Of a stretch of 64,000 nucleotides of DNA, positions 1-9,401 are shown piece after piece (the first letter of the stretch is position 1; each line of letters begins with the position of its first letter). The notes under the pieces are model-generated. The model was not told the origin of the DNA and made no database searches. It worked only from the letters and a program-made list of their open reading frames with translations. Location: NCBI GenBank assembly GCA_963773745.1, contig CAVZCL010000001.1, positions 434,001-498,000 on the forward strand, in the 5' to 3' direction. Source of the stretch: UBA5069 sp963773745. Its GTDB lineage: Bacteria; Chloroflexota; Anaerolineae; Caldilineales; Caldilineaceae. A program made the translations under genes and the position numbers.

Positions 1-853
1 TCCACTGGAGCAGAACGCGCTGCACGCCCGCCTCGGCGTACCGCGCCAACTGCTCGTTGACCTCCGAGGGCGTGCCGACGACCACGCCGCGCGCCCGCTG
101 CTCGGCTGCGTCTGCGCCCTGCAGCTTGTCGCGCAGCTCGGCATCATTGCGGCCGAAGAAGAGGCCCGTCATTACAGAGCGACGCACGGCGTCGGGCGTG
201 CGGCCCTGTGCGCGCAGGAGCTCATCCAGCGTGGCGTTCAGTTCGGCAAAGCGCGCAGGCGTGAGGTAGACGCCGTTCCACTCGCTGGCAAAGCGCGCGA
301 CGAGCGGCAGCGTGCGCCGCGGGCCATTGCCGCCGATTAGCAGGCGCGGCCCGCCCGGGCGCTGCGGCCGCGGCAGCAGGCGCGCCTCCTGCAGCTGGTA
401 GTATTCGCCCTGGAAGGTAACCGGCTCGCTGCTGTTGAGCAACCGGTGGGTGATCTCCACTCCCTCTGCAAAGCGCGCGAAGCGTTCGGGCACCTCGAGC
501 AGGGGGAAGCCAAACATGGCGTGCTCGCGCGCCTGCCAGCCTGCGCCAATGCCCAGCACAAGGCGGCCGTTGCTCAGGTCATCCACATCCTTGCCCATGC
601 GCGCCGTGAAGACGGGGTTTCGGAAGGAAAAGGGGGTGACCATTGAACCGAACTCCATACGTTTGGTGTTGCAGGCCAGCCACGTGAGCGAGACCCACAG
701 CTCCAGGGAGTCCATATCGGGCGGATTGGCATTCGTGAAGTGGTCCGAACGGAAGAGGGCGGCGAAGCCCAGTTCCTCCACCAGCGGGACAATGCGCTGC
801 CAGCGCGGCCAGTTGAGACCCATCTGGCCCTCTACCATAATTGCAATTTCCAT
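1..853 (-). CDS. LLM-class (luciferase-like) F420-dependent oxidoreductase, 3' end cut off
   Basis: Flavin/F420-dependent oxidoreductase of the bacterial luciferase TIM-barrel superfamily; substrate unknown. Translation from the ATG at 853 stays open for 284 codons to the window edge, so the C-terminus is missing. Visible family features are the N-terminal strand followed by a 'LVEELGFAALFRSDHF' segment, then 'LSNGRLVLGIGAGWQ' near residue 93 and 'RLLIGGNGPRRTLPLVARFA' near residue 170, both typical of LLM oxidoreductases of Actinobacteria and Chloroflexota. A GAGGAGAG Shine-Dalgarno sits about 5 nt upstream of the ATG. Whether the cofactor is F420 or FMN cannot be decided from the sequence alone. 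The gene faces away from its right neighbour's 3' end with a spacing of about 110 bp. Confidence 0.88.
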   Translation of the reverse strand, partial: MEIAIMVEGQMGLNWPRWQRIVPLVEELGFAALFRSDHFTNANPPDMDSLELWVSLTWLACNTKRMEFGSMVTPFSFRNPVFTARMGKDVDDLSNGRLVLGIGAGWQAREHAMFGFPLLEVPERFARFAEGVEITHRLLNSSEPVTFQGEYYQLQEARLLPRPQRPGGPRLLIGGNGPRRTLPLVARFASEWNGVYLTPARFAELNATLDELLRAQGRTPDAVRRSVMTGLFFGRNDAELRDKLQGADAAEQRARGVVVGTPSEVNEQLARYAEAGVQRVLLQW

Positions 854-964
854 GCTTCTCTCCTCGATTCACTGATCGGCTTAAAGCAAAGGGGGTGGGC
901 CGATGGCCCACCCCCCGCATATCCACCCTATACGTGCGCGTGCGAGATACGTGCGCGTGCGAGG

Positions 965-3227
965 TTACGGCCTGAAGGCGCTCAGGGCCGCTGACGCCTG
1001 CGCCACCGATGCGTCGCCCAGGGAAATGGCGCTGAACGCCTCATCAAACTGCGCCGTATCGCGTGTGTCGACGCCGGCCTGCAGCAGGTCCGCCGCCTGG
1101 TTGTACTGCGTCACTGCGCTGAGGAGCGAGTTCTGTGCGGCCACAAAGCGCTCGGGCACGCTGAGCCGCGCCACAGCCGGGCCGGCGTTGCGCAGCAGTT
1201 GAATCGCCGTGTTCATGTCCGTGAGCCACTGCTCATCGTTGAAGACGGCTGTGTTGCCACTGGCCGACGTGACGAGGCGATCGATGGCCGTTAGCGCACG
1301 CTGGTAGTTGGAAACGATGTTGTCGAACTCCACCAGATAGACGTTCTCGTCGACGCTCAGCACCTCAGCAGGTGATGTCGCCGTGGGCACGGGCGTGCCC
1401 TGCGCTACCGGCGTGGGCGTGAGCGTTGGCAGCAGCGGGGCGGACGGCGTTGCCGTAATCGCCGCTGTACCGGTCACCGGCGCTGTGGCCCCGGGCGAGG
1501 TGGCTGTGGGCACAACCTCGGCAGCGGGCAGCGGTGTGGGCGCAGGCGGCGCGTTGGGGTCAAAGACCGGAATTGTCTCCACTGCAGGCAGGCCATTGAC
1601 AAGTTGCGCCGAGATCCAGCTGCCGTTGTCGAGCAGCAGCCAGCCGCCCGAGGCATCTCGCGCTGTCACAACCAGCGTCTGGCCGAGCGTTGTGTTGCCT
1701 GCAATGTCGAAGTTGGTGCCGGGCCCTGCACGCAGGTTGGCATTCGTTGTCGTCGTCACATTGACGGGCGTAAAGGGTGGCAATGTGGGTGTAGGTGAGG
1801 GCGTGGCTGTGGGCGGTGGCGGCAAGGGTGTCGGCGTGGGCGGCGCGTTGGCCGCGGCCACGCGCAGGGCCGTCACAATAGCCTCGTTTGCCGTAATCAA
1901 GTTGGCCGGGGCCTCGCCAAAGACGACGACCGCAATCCAGTTGCCGTCGAGCAGCAGCAGCCAGTCGCCGGCCGCATTCTGCGCCACAACCGAGAGCACT
2001 GTGCCGGGCGGCACGGTCTCGGCAACGTCGCCATTGAGGTCCGGCTCACTGCGGATATTGGCGGTGACGGGCACCGTTACGGTGACGATGTTGAAGGCAT
2101 TGATATCGATGGGCGTGGGCGCAACCGTCAACTCGACCGACGGCGTGAGCTCCTCGAGCCCCGTGAGCGTAATCGTGTCGGTCAGCCCGGGCGTAAGCGT
2201 GAGCGCGTCAGTTGGCGTGAGCGCGTCGGTCGGACGTGAGCGCGTCGGTGGACGTGATGGCGAAGACCGTCTCGGTGACGGGCATGACGGAGACGAGCGC
2301 CGTCGAGGGCGCATTCACTGTAATCGAGACGGGCAGCGTCACCGACGGCAAGCCCGTAAAGCGCAGCACCAGCAGTGCAGGCACAGTGCTTGTCATTGTG
2401 TCGGTGATGAAGAACTGCAGGTCCATGTCCATGGTAATGCCAACACCCGAGAAGAGGGGCGGCACTGTGGTCAGGACATCAGAGGGCAGAATCGTCAGCG
2501 GTTCGGTCAGGGGCAGCGTGGTGGTCAGAGGCAACGCAGCGGGAATCGCCAGCGCGTCCGTGAGGAGCACGGCATCGGTCAGCGGCAGCGTGCCTGTGAG
2601 CGGCACAAGGTCGCCCACAGCGGGCGTGCCTTCCGGCAACGTCAGGGCCACGGTGGGCACGGCCGGCAGGTCGGGGGTGGTGAGTACGTCGGTAAGCGTC
2701 AGCGCAAGCGATGCGTCGGGCGCCGTGAGCGGCAGCGCTGCGGTCAGCGGCAGCAGGCCGGTGATCACCGTAGCGCCCGTAATTGCGTCACCAACCGTCA
2801 ACGTCAGGCTCGGCGTGATGGGCTCGCTGTCGGCGACCGGCGTTGCGGTCTGGGTGGGGGTTGCCGCGCGCGTCGGCGTGGCCGTCGGCAGGCTGGTTGG
2901 CGTTGCGGTGGGCGCGCCGGCTGTCGGCGTCGCCGTAATTGTCATTTGCTGCAGCAGCGTGAGGACGACCGTAATCGGAATCTGCTGGCGGAAGCGGATG
3001 AGGAAGGGCTGCGTGAATGGTACGCCTGCCTCAAGTTCGGGCAAGGCAGCAGCGTCTGCAACGACATCCGCCGCAGCGTCTACAGCTTCCTCCACAGGCG
3101 CGTCGGTCGCGACCGGTGTCGCATCCGCCTGAAGCGGGCGCGCGGCCTGCACATCTGCCAATTGTGTGAGCAGGAGAAAGAGTAGCAGCGGGGCGATCAG
3201 AAGCAGTGAAAGGCTTTTCCGTCGCAT
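965..3227 (-). CDS. Secreted Thr/Pro-rich protein with two SH3b domains, one-base frameshift
   Basis: Starts at the ATG at 3227 with a signal peptide (basic MRRK, then a Leu-rich core ending near 'ADVQA'). It continues as a long low-complexity Thr/Pro/Leu region with many 'LPLT', 'LTDAL' and 'PTATPT' repeats. The first frame ends at 2208, but the protein plainly continues in the next frame from about 2233 to 965. The second half holds two bacterial SH3 domains ('ANIRSEPDLNGDVAETVPPGT' and 'ANLRAGPGTNFDIAGNTTLGQ', each followed by a W-L-L-L/W-I segment) joined by Pro-rich linkers, and a helical C-terminal domain. The shift lies in a run of 18-nt tandem units, one of which has 19 nt. Combined length is about 754 residues. 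It is probably a surface protein binding glycans or peptidoglycan; function is not established. Confidence 0.75.
2199..2253. repeat. Three tandem 18-19 nt units inside the SH3b gene
   Basis: Units GTGAGCGCGTCAGTTGGC (2199-2216), a 19-nt unit (2217-2235) and GTGAGCGCGTCGGTGGAC (2236-2253). On the coding strand each 18-nt unit encodes T-D-A-L-T plus one variable residue. The middle unit has one extra C/G base near 2231-2233, which produces the frameshift of the host gene. Slippage or a base-calling indel are both possible. Confidence 0.8.
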
Positions 3228-3290
3228 ATGAGCCTCCGTCAGAGAGTGGGTGCGAAGAGGGTGGAGACAGTCAGACGCTTTACAGTGTAG

Positions 3291-3317
3291 ATTATCCTGT
3301 AGACGAGGATTTGTAAA
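3291..3317 (-). promoter_or_regulatory. Putative promoter of the SH3b gene
   Basis: On the minus strand TTTACA (3317-3312) is followed after 15 nt by GATAAT (3296-3291), about 65 nt before the start codon at 3227. The spacer is short for a sigma-70 promoter, so this is tentative. The -35 hexamer lies inside the palindrome at 3312-3328. Confidence 0.4.
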
Positions 3318-3328
3318 GTCGCTTTACA
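3312..3328. promoter_or_regulatory. Palindromic operator-like site TGTAAAG-TCG-CTTTACA
   Basis: A perfect 7-3-7 inverted repeat overlaps the putative -35 box of the SH3b gene. The half-site recurs as GCTTTACAG at 3277-3285, between promoter and start codon. Two half-site clusters around one promoter fit a repressor operator, but no regulator is identifiable. Confidence 0.4.
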
Positions 3329-3476
3329 GAGGAATGCAGGAGGTGCGGAAAAACCGCCCCCTTGCGCTCTGCCGTGACCACCCACTACCCGATTTTGTCC
3401 TGGACTGATACCACGATGAAACCAGCATTTCAACGTGGTTTGACTTTAGAAGCTGCGCAGAGTGCCGCGTTATGCG

Positions 3477-3903
3477 TCAATCTACGTCAAACGAGCCGCT
3501 GCGTCTGGACTGTTTGACGCGACTGAGCCGTCGTTTGGACTCCAGCCGGCGCACGCGGGAGGCGCGTGTGGGGCGCGTGGCGCGGCGCTCCACCGGCGGC
3601 TCGGCGGCGCGCTGCACAAGCGCTGTCAATTGGGCGAGCGCGGCCACGCGGTTCTCGGCCTGACTGCCGCGCCGTGCGTGCGGTGATGATGATTTCGCCA
3701 TCGGCCGTGGCGCGCCGACCGGCCAGCGCCAGCAGCCGCGCGCGCACGTCATCGGGCAGGTTGGGCGATTGCGCCGCGTTGAAGCGCAACTGCACGGCGG
3801 TCTCGACCTTGTTCACGTTTTGCCCACCGGGCCCGGCGCTGCGCATGAACTCCTCGCGGATTTCGCTTTCGTCGAGCGCAAGTGAATCGGTAATCTGAAT
3901 CAT
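3477..3903 (-). CDS. arfB: Peptidyl-tRNA hydrolase ArfB (YaeJ), one-base frameshift
   Basis: Codon-independent release factor that rescues stalled ribosomes by hydrolysing peptidyl-tRNA. From the ATG at 3903 the protein reads MIQITDSLALDESEI and carries the catalytic GGQ in 'SAGPGGQNVNKVET' near residue 27, followed by 'DDVRARLLALAGRR' and 'DGEIIITARTAR'. The frame then breaks near 3668: removing one G from CGCGGCAGTCAG restores 'RSQAENRVAALAQLTALVQRA' and a basic C-terminal tail ending at 3477, as expected for the ribosome-entry tail. Corrected length is about 141 residues, the usual size of the family. A longer upstream ATG in the same frame lacks family homology, so 3903 was chosen. The break is either a real loss or a sequencing indel. 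Confidence 0.85.
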
Positions 3904-3954
3904 GATGCTTTCATGGATGCTGTACGGGTGCGCCTCGCAGGCACGCATTTTCGT

Positions 3955-4032
3955 CGGTAGCGGCGGTGCAAGCCGCCGTTGTACGGGAATGCGTCGCGTC
4001 ATTGCCAACCGCGGCTTGCACCGCCGCTACCG
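3955..4032. repeat. 22-bp perfect inverted repeat with a 34-nt loop
   Basis: Arms 3955-3976 and 4011-4032 (CGGTAGCGGCGGTGCAAGCC then GC) are exact reverse complements. The element lies between arfB and the acetyltransferase, in a 520-bp stretch (3904-4426) where no other gene can be supported. The arms resemble the dispersed GTAGCGGC... hairpins elsewhere in the window. Confidence 0.85.
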
Positions 4033-4426
4033 AGCAGGCCGCGCATTGCCGCCTCTCCTGTTGTGACGCTGCAGACCGCCTTTTTGTTTCGTAACGCAAT
4101 GCTGGACCCGTGCACTGTATGATAGCTGCAGCCCCCTCGAGCGGGCGAACGGCCCCTCGCGCGCGTGTGCGGTGCGCCCGCACAGCAACGTCACCCCTGT
4201 GCTTCGCCTCTTTCAAATCGGCCCAACCTCCCTTATAATGGGGCCACACAGAGGGAGCAAGGGCTCGGCGCGCAGGCGCCGGCGAAACCGGAGAGGGGCG
4301 CGGCGTCGCGCACCATACGGGCGCAGACGCTGCGCCCGTATATTGTGCCCGCCGCCTGCGCGCGCTGTGCCTTTCTGGGCGTCGCTCGAAGCTTGTGAAC
4401 CAGGGCTCCGCTGGAGGTGCAACAGA

Positions 4427-4933
4427 ATGCTTGGTGACGGTGAGGCCACGGGCGCGGCAGAGATACGCATTGCCCCTGCGACGGAAAGCGACATCGCAGG
4501 CATTCAATTGGCCGCGGCGCAATCGTGGCGGGCGGCGTATGCCGAAATCTTTACAAGCGATTTCATTGAGTCCTTTGTCGGCCGCGCCTACAGCACGGAC
4601 AGCTTGCGGCGGGTGATCCATTCTACGCAATCGATCTTCCTGGTCGCGCGCGAAGAAAGCGAGATCATTGGCTTCAGCCACGCCGGCTTTGGCCCACGCG
4701 GGGCGGAACTCTACCGCATTTATCTGCGCCCGGCGTGGTGGGGCAGCGGTGTGGGCGATTTGCTGCTGGCACATACAGAGACGTGGCTACGCGAAGAGGG
4801 CTACGAGGGCTATGGCTGCTACGTACACCAGAGAAACCGCGTGGGCCAGCGCTTCTATGCCAGGCACCGCTTTGTGCGCATTGACGTCCCGGACGAGGGC
4901 GACAACGATTACCTGTGGAAGGCGCTGGTGTGA
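4427..4933 (+). CDS. GNAT-family N-acetyltransferase
   Basis: 168-residue protein with the GNAT fold: 'IRIAPATESDIAGIQLA' at the N-terminus, 'FLVAREESEIIGFSH' in the middle, the acetyl-CoA-binding motif A 'LYRIYLRPAWWGSGVGDLLL' (R/Q-x-x-G-x-G/A type) near residue 95-115 and the C-terminal 'NRVGQRFYARHRFVRID', a common GNAT ending (N...A..FY...GF). The start at 4427 was chosen because GGAGG lies about 9 nt upstream; the frame stays open further upstream without family similarity. Substrate is unknown. It stands alone between arfB and leuB. Confidence 0.85.
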   Translation: MLGDGEATGAAEIRIAPATESDIAGIQLAAAQSWRAAYAEIFTSDFIESFVGRAYSTDSLRRVIHSTQSIFLVAREESEIIGFSHAGFGPRGAELYRIYLRPAWWGSGVGDLLLAHTETWLREEGYEGYGCYVHQRNRVGQRFYARHRFVRIDVPDEGDNDYLWKALV

Positions 4934-5090
4934 GGGTCGGGCGTCGGGGGTCGGGGTCGGGTGCCTGGCCGCCGCTTTGCCAACCTGCGAGTCACATCGT
5001 TTCAATTCGCTGCGCCAATTGTGAGTCGTCAATCATCAATTTTCAATTCGCTGTGGCTCTCGTCACACGCACTCTGAACGGACCTGGTGC

Positions 5091-6176
5091 ATGGAAGCTC
5101 GAATCGTCGTACTGGCCGGAGACGGTATTGGACCCGAAGTAACCGCTGAAGCCGTCAAGGTGCTCAACGCTGTCGCGGGGCGCTTTGGCCACAGCTTTGC
5201 TTTTGACGCGCAACTGATGGGCGGCTGCGCCATTGATGCTGTGGGCAACAGCCTGCCCGAGGCCACTGTTGCCGCCTGCCGTGCCGCCGATGCCGTGCTG
5301 CTGGGGGCCGTAGGCGGCCCCAAATGGGACAATCCCCAGGCGGCTGACCGCCCCGAGCGTGGTCTGCTTGCCATCCGCAAGGAGCTTAATCTCTTTGCCA
5401 ACCTGCGCCCCGTCAAACTGCAGCCGCAACTGATTGACGCCAGCACGCTCAAGCGCGAGGTGCTCGAAGGGGTGGACCTGCTGGTGATTCGCGAGCTCAC
5501 GGGCGGCGCCTATTTTGGCCCGCGCAAGGAAGCGGGGGCGGACGGCGATGAGGCCTTTGACACAATGCTCTACTCGCGCGCTGAGATCGAGCGCGTGGTT
5601 AAGCTGGCGGCCGAAGCGGCCATGCAGCGCAAGGGCAAGCTGGCCAGCGTGGACAAGGCCAATGTGCTCGCCTCCAGCCGCTTGTGGCGGCGTGTGGCGG
5701 TTGAGGTATTGGCCGGCTACCCATCGCTGCAGGTGGAGCATGTGCTGGTGGATGCCATGGCCATGCACCTCATCCGACGCCCGGCCAGCTTTGATGTGAT
5801 TGTGGCCGAGAATCTCTTTGGCGACATCCTGACCGACGAAGCCTCCATGCTCGCGGGCAGCATGGGCATGTTGCCCTCCGCCAGCCTGGGCGATCAAATG
5901 AACGGCCTCGGTTTGCCACGCGGCATGTACGAGCCGATCCACGGCAGCGCGCCTGACATCGCGGGCCAGAGCATTGCCAACCCCCTCGGCACAATTCTCA
6001 GTGCGGCGATGCTGCTGCGTCACAGCCTGGGGCTGGAGGCGGAGGCCGCAGCCATTGAGAACGCTGTCGAGCGTGTGCTGGCAGAGGGTGTGCGCACCGG
6101 CGACATTGCGCAGCACGGGATGGAGACTGTCGGCACGCAGGTCATGGGCGATCTGGTTGTAGCGCAGCTGCACTAA
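5091..6176 (+). CDS. leuB: 3-isopropylmalate dehydrogenase
   Basis: NAD-dependent oxidative decarboxylation of 3-isopropylmalate in leucine synthesis, and of the 3-methylmalate homologue in the citramalate route to isoleucine. 361 residues, the normal size. It begins 'VVLAGDGIGPEVTAEAVKVL' and has 'GAVGGPKWD', the substrate-binding 'RPERGLLAIRKEL', 'VIRELTGGAYFG', the catalytic Lys/Asp segment 'SVDKANVLASSRLWR' and 'NLFGDILTDEAS', and the nucleotide-binding 'EPIHGSAPDIAG...ANPLGTILSAAMLLRHSLG'. The ATG at 5091 has a weak GGACC upstream. leuC and leuD lie about 46 kb away in this window. The 3' flank is a large palindromic repeat rather than another gene. Confidence 0.97.
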   Translation: MEARIVVLAGDGIGPEVTAEAVKVLNAVAGRFGHSFAFDAQLMGGCAIDAVGNSLPEATVAACRAADAVLLGAVGGPKWDNPQAADRPERGLLAIRKELNLFANLRPVKLQPQLIDASTLKREVLEGVDLLVIRELTGGAYFGPRKEAGADGDEAFDTMLYSRAEIERVVKLAAEAAMQRKGKLASVDKANVLASSRLWRRVAVEVLAGYPSLQVEHVLVDAMAMHLIRRPASFDVIVAENLFGDILTDEASMLAGSMGMLPSASLGDQMNGLGLPRGMYEPIHGSAPDIAGQSIANPLGTILSAAMLLRHSLGLEAEAAAIENAVERVLAEGVRTGDIAQHGMETVGTQVMGDLVVAQLH

Positions 6177-6208
6177 TCCAGCTCGCACTTCAGCGGTGAG
6201 TCTCCCAA

Positions 6209-6345
6209 GTTTGCGGCATACGTAGCGGGGGGCTTCCAGCCCTCCGGCTGTTGTAGGTCACGTCTCTGGCGTGACGCCCTATGCAACGTACTGTGGAGGC
6301 CCAAAAACGGAGGGCTGGAAGCCCCCCGCTACGAATGCCGCAAAC
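6209..6345. repeat. GTAGCGG-type long inverted repeat, copy A1
   Basis: Arms 6209-6246 and 6308-6345 pair over 38 bp with one mismatch; the core arm is CGTAGCGGGGGGCTTCCAGC followed by CCTCCG. The loop holds one GTCACG...CGTGAC unit like those tandemly repeated between the dpp genes. The 343-bp gap between leuB and ppc contains only this and copy A2. Confidence 0.9.
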
Positions 6346-6357
6346 CTCGGTGGTTTT

Positions 6358-6441
6358 CGTAGCGGAGGGGCTCCTGCCCCTCGTTTTGCTCGAGCTGTAC
6401 TCCTTCTCGCGCGGATGAGGGCCGGGAGGCCCTCCGCTACG
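6358..6441. repeat. GTAGCGG-type inverted repeat, diverged copy A2
   Basis: Arms CGTAGCGGAGG (6358-6368) and CCTCCGCTACG (6431-6441), with inner G/C-rich palindromic segments. It immediately follows copy A1 and shares the GCCGCA-type outer flank. Confidence 0.75.
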
Positions 6442-6519
6442 AACGCCGCACACTTCGGAGACGCTCCATTTCGTCGGCAGTTGCATTGAGAAGTTTCGGC
6501 CAATCACGAGGAGATTACT

Positions 6520-9333
6520 TTGGGCGTTCTATCGGTGTCGACGACACTGGCAAACATGCAGGCTGCTTCGCCCGAGGCGCAGCAGGAGCAGTTGCGCGCA
6601 ACCATCCGTTTTCTGGGCAACCTGCTGGGCGAGACGATCATTGAGCAGGAAGGGCAGGAGATCTTCGCGGTTGAGGAAGAGTTCCGCGCCCTGGCCAAGG
6701 CATGGCGCGTGGGTGACGAGGCCGTGCGCGATGAGATCACGCGCAAGAGCGCCCAGCTCATCGATGAGCCCCAGCGCACGCTGGCCGTGCTCAAGGCCTT
6801 TACCACCTACTTTCAGCTGGTTAACCTGGCCGAAGAACAGCAGCGGGCGCGGATTCTGCGCGAGCGCCAGCGGGTTGCAGAAGAGACCGGCGTCCCCATG
6901 CCCGAGACGATTGCGCAGGCCGTGCGCCGCCTGCACCAGGAGGGGTTGAGCGCCGATGACATGCGCGCGCTGCTCGCCAACCTCTTCATCTCGCCCGTGC
7001 TGACGGCCCACCCCACCGAGGCCAAGCGGCGTACGGTGATGGCCAAGCTCAGCGCAATTGCCGCCGCACTGGATGAGCTGGCGCGCGTCAGCCGCCTGCC
7101 CAGCGAGCGCGAGTCGATCACCGACCGCATCCGTGAGGAGATCGTGATCTTGTGGCAGAGCGACGAAACGCGTGACCGTCGCCCCACGGTGCTGGACGAA
7201 GTGCGCAATGTGCTCTACTTCTTCGAGACAACGCTCTTTCGCCTGGTGCCGCAGATCTACCGTGCGCTGGAACGTGCGCTGGCCGAACGCTATCCGGGCG
7301 AGAGCTTTGCGATTGGTCCATTCCTGCGCTATGGCTCATGGGTGGGCGGCGACCGAGACGGCAACCCCAATGTCGTCGTCGATGTCACCGAGGAGGCCAT
7401 TCGCGAGCAGAAAGAGAGCATCCTGCGCCACTACAATGTGGTGGTGGACGAGCTCTATAACCAGCTGAGCCAGGCGAACACGCGCGTCGGCTTCTCGCAG
7501 GCGCTGCTCGACAGCATTGCACACGACTTTACGCTCGTGCCCGAGGAGGAGCGCGAGGTGCTCGAGCGCTTCCGTATGGAGCCCTATCGCCAGAAGCTGA
7601 TTATGATGTTCCGCAGGCTGCGCGCCACACGCGCGCTGAACGAACAGCCGTGGAAGAGCGGGGCCACCAATCCACGCGCGTATGCCGGGGCCGAGGAGTT
7701 TCTCCACGACCTGCGCCTGGTGGAGGAGAGCCTGCTGCAGAACCAGGGCGAGCGGCTGGCAAAGAGCCGCCTGGCCGACCTGATTCGCGCCGTGGAGGTC
7801 TTCGGCTTCCACCTGGCCACGCTGGATTTGCGCCAGCACGCCGAGCGCCATCGCAGCGCTATGGCCGAGATCTTTGAGCGCCTCAAGCTGAGCACCGACT
7901 ACGCGGCCCTGCCCGAGGCAGAGAAGGTGGCGCTGCTTAGCCGCGAAATTGCCAGCCCGCGCCCGCTGACGGCAAAGCTCGACTACACGCCCGACACCAA
8001 TGAGACGATTGCGCTTCTGCGCCTCGTCCCTCTGGCCCGCGAGCGAGCGGGAGAGTGCGTGATCCAGACCTACATCATCAGCATGACGACAGGCGCGAGC
8101 AATCTGCTCGAGGTGTTGCTCCTGGCACGCGATGCAGGCCTCTTTGGCACGATCGATGTCACACCCCTCTTCGAGACGATTGACGACCTGTTGCGCGCCC
8201 CGCAAATCATGGAGGCGCTCTTTAACAATGACATCTACCGGCAGCATCTGGCGGCGCGCGGCAACCACCAGCAGATTATGATCGGCTACAGCGACAGCAA
8301 CAAGGACGGCGGCTATCTGCGCGCCAACTGGATGCTCTTCAGAGCGCAGCAGGCGCTGGCCGCTGTTTGCGAGCAGCACGGCATTCGCTTCACGCTCTTT
8401 CATGGGCGCGGCGGTTCGCTGGGGCGCGGCGGCGGCCCCACCAACCGCGCAATTCTGGCGCAGCCGCCCGAGTCGGTACGCGGTCGCATCAAGCTCACCG
8501 AACAGGGCGAGGTCATCAGCAGCCGCTACGAGAACCCCCAGATCGCCTATCGCCACCTCGAGCAACTGGTCAATGCCGTCATGCTCACCAGCGGCACGCG
8601 CCCGCGTTTTGTCGAGCAGGACGCGTGGGACGCGACGATGGAAGACCTTAGCGAACGTTCCTTTGTGGCCTATCGCAGCCTGGTCAACGACCCGCTCTTC
8701 ATGCGCTACTTCAATGAAGCGACGCCGATTGACCAGATTGATCGGCTCAATATCGGCTCGCGGCCTTCCCGCCGCAAGGCAACGCAGTCGATCTACGACC
8801 TGCGTGCCATTCCCTGGGTCTTTGCATGGACACAGACGCGCGTGGCGCTGCCCAGCTGGTACGGGGTGGGCACGGCGCTCGAGGGCTGGATGAACGCCGA
8901 AGGTGCAGCGGCCGCACCGCAGCGGCTGGAGACGCTCCAGCACATGTACAAGGAGTGGCCCTTCTTCCGCATTGCGCTGGAGAATGTGCAGCTGGGGCTG
9001 GCACGCGCCGACATGCATATTGCCTCGCTCTACGCCGGCCTGACGGATGACGAGGTGCGCCAAGGCATCTTTGATGGCGTACGCGCCGAGTTCGACCGCA
9101 GCGAGCGCATGGTGCTGCAGGTGAGCCAGGTGAGTGAGTTGCTTGAGCGTGAAGAGTGGCTGCAGCGCAGCATCCGCGTGCGCAACCCGTACGTGGACCC
9201 GCTGAACTTTATTCAGGTGGCGCTGCTGCAAAAGCTGCGCGGCACGGTGGACGCCGAGGTGGCGGCCCCCCTGCGCACGGCCATCCTGCTATCGGTAAAC
9301 GGGGTCGCGGCCGGCCTGCAAAACACGGGCTGA
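6520..9333 (+). CDS. ppc: Phosphoenolpyruvate carboxylase
   Basis: Irreversible carboxylation of PEP to oxaloacetate with bicarbonate, the anaplerotic supply for aspartate-family amino acids and the TCA cycle. 937 residues, full length. Catalytic His is in 'VLTAHPTEAKRRTVM' near residue 164; the phosphate-binding loop is 'GSWVGGDRDGNPNV' near 275; 'IGYSDSNKDGGYL' and the Gly-rich 'FHGRGGSLGRGGGPTNRAIL' near 625 hold the second active-site cluster; 'AIPWVFAWTQTR' and the short C-terminus ending in N-T-G, whose final Gly is needed for activity, are intact. The start is TTG at 6520, supported by GAGGAG about 7 nt upstream; no ATG fits better. A 12-bp palindrome follows the stop. Confidence 0.98.
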   Translation: MGVLSVSTTLANMQAASPEAQQEQLRATIRFLGNLLGETIIEQEGQEIFAVEEEFRALAKAWRVGDEAVRDEITRKSAQLIDEPQRTLAVLKAFTTYFQLVNLAEEQQRARILRERQRVAEETGVPMPETIAQAVRRLHQEGLSADDMRALLANLFISPVLTAHPTEAKRRTVMAKLSAIAAALDELARVSRLPSERESITDRIREEIVILWQSDETRDRRPTVLDEVRNVLYFFETTLFRLVPQIYRALERALAERYPGESFAIGPFLRYGSWVGGDRDGNPNVVVDVTEEAIREQKESILRHYNVVVDELYNQLSQANTRVGFSQALLDSIAHDFTLVPEEEREVLERFRMEPYRQKLIMMFRRLRATRALNEQPWKSGATNPRAYAGAEEFLHDLRLVEESLLQNQGERLAKSRLADLIRAVEVFGFHLATLDLRQHAERHRSAMAEIFERLKLSTDYAALPEAEKVALLSREIASPRPLTAKLDYTPDTNETIALLRLVPLARERAGECVIQTYIISMTTGASNLLEVLLLARDAGLFGTIDVTPLFETIDDLLRAPQIMEALFNNDIYRQHLAARGNHQQIMIGYSDSNKDGGYLRANWMLFRAQQALAAVCEQHGIRFTLFHGRGGSLGRGGGPTNRAILAQPPESVRGRIKLTEQGEVISSRYENPQIAYRHLEQLVNAVMLTSGTRPRFVEQDAWDATMEDLSERSFVAYRSLVNDPLFMRYFNEATPIDQIDRLNIGSRPSRRKATQSIYDLRAIPWVFAWTQTRVALPSWYGVGTALEGWMNAEGAAAAPQRLETLQHMYKEWPFFRIALENVQLGLARADMHIASLYAGLTDDEVRQGIFDGVRAEFDRSERMVLQVSQVSELLEREEWLQRSIRVRNPYVDPLNFIQVALLQKLRGTVDAEVAAPLRTAILLSVNGVAAGLQNTG

Positions 9334-9377
9334 CATGCCATAATGGCTATGCGCAAGCGGCGGAAGGCAGCAAGTTG

Positions 9378-9401
9378 GCACTCCAGCGCGCGCTGGAGTG
9401 C
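9378..9401. terminator. 12-bp perfect palindrome after ppc
   Basis: GCACTCCAGCGC directly followed by its exact complement, 45 nt beyond the ppc stop, with no U-run. It could act as a transcript-end hairpin. The rest of the 9334-9670 gap shows only one more small hairpin (GCGGGGC/GCCCCGC near 9570-9590) in the leader of the next gene. Confidence 0.5.

Noticed and set aside
965..3185. Long plus-strand open frames opposite the SH3b gene
   Set aside because: They are antisense shadows of a Thr/Pro-rich gene; they lack domain patterns and their products are repetitive Gly/Ser/Val or Arg-rich sequence.
3904..4426. N-terminal extension of the acetyltransferase and of arfB into this region
   Set aside because: Both frames stay open but the extensions are Arg/Pro/Ala-rich and overlap a palindromic repeat; good ribosome sites exist at the chosen downstream starts.
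7336..9231. Long minus-strand open frame opposite ppc
   Set aside because: High-GC shadow of a confidently identified gene; composition rich in Arg, His, Ala and Gln with no motif. The same applies to the long frames opposite cimA, ilvD, fhs, the dpp genes and gltB.
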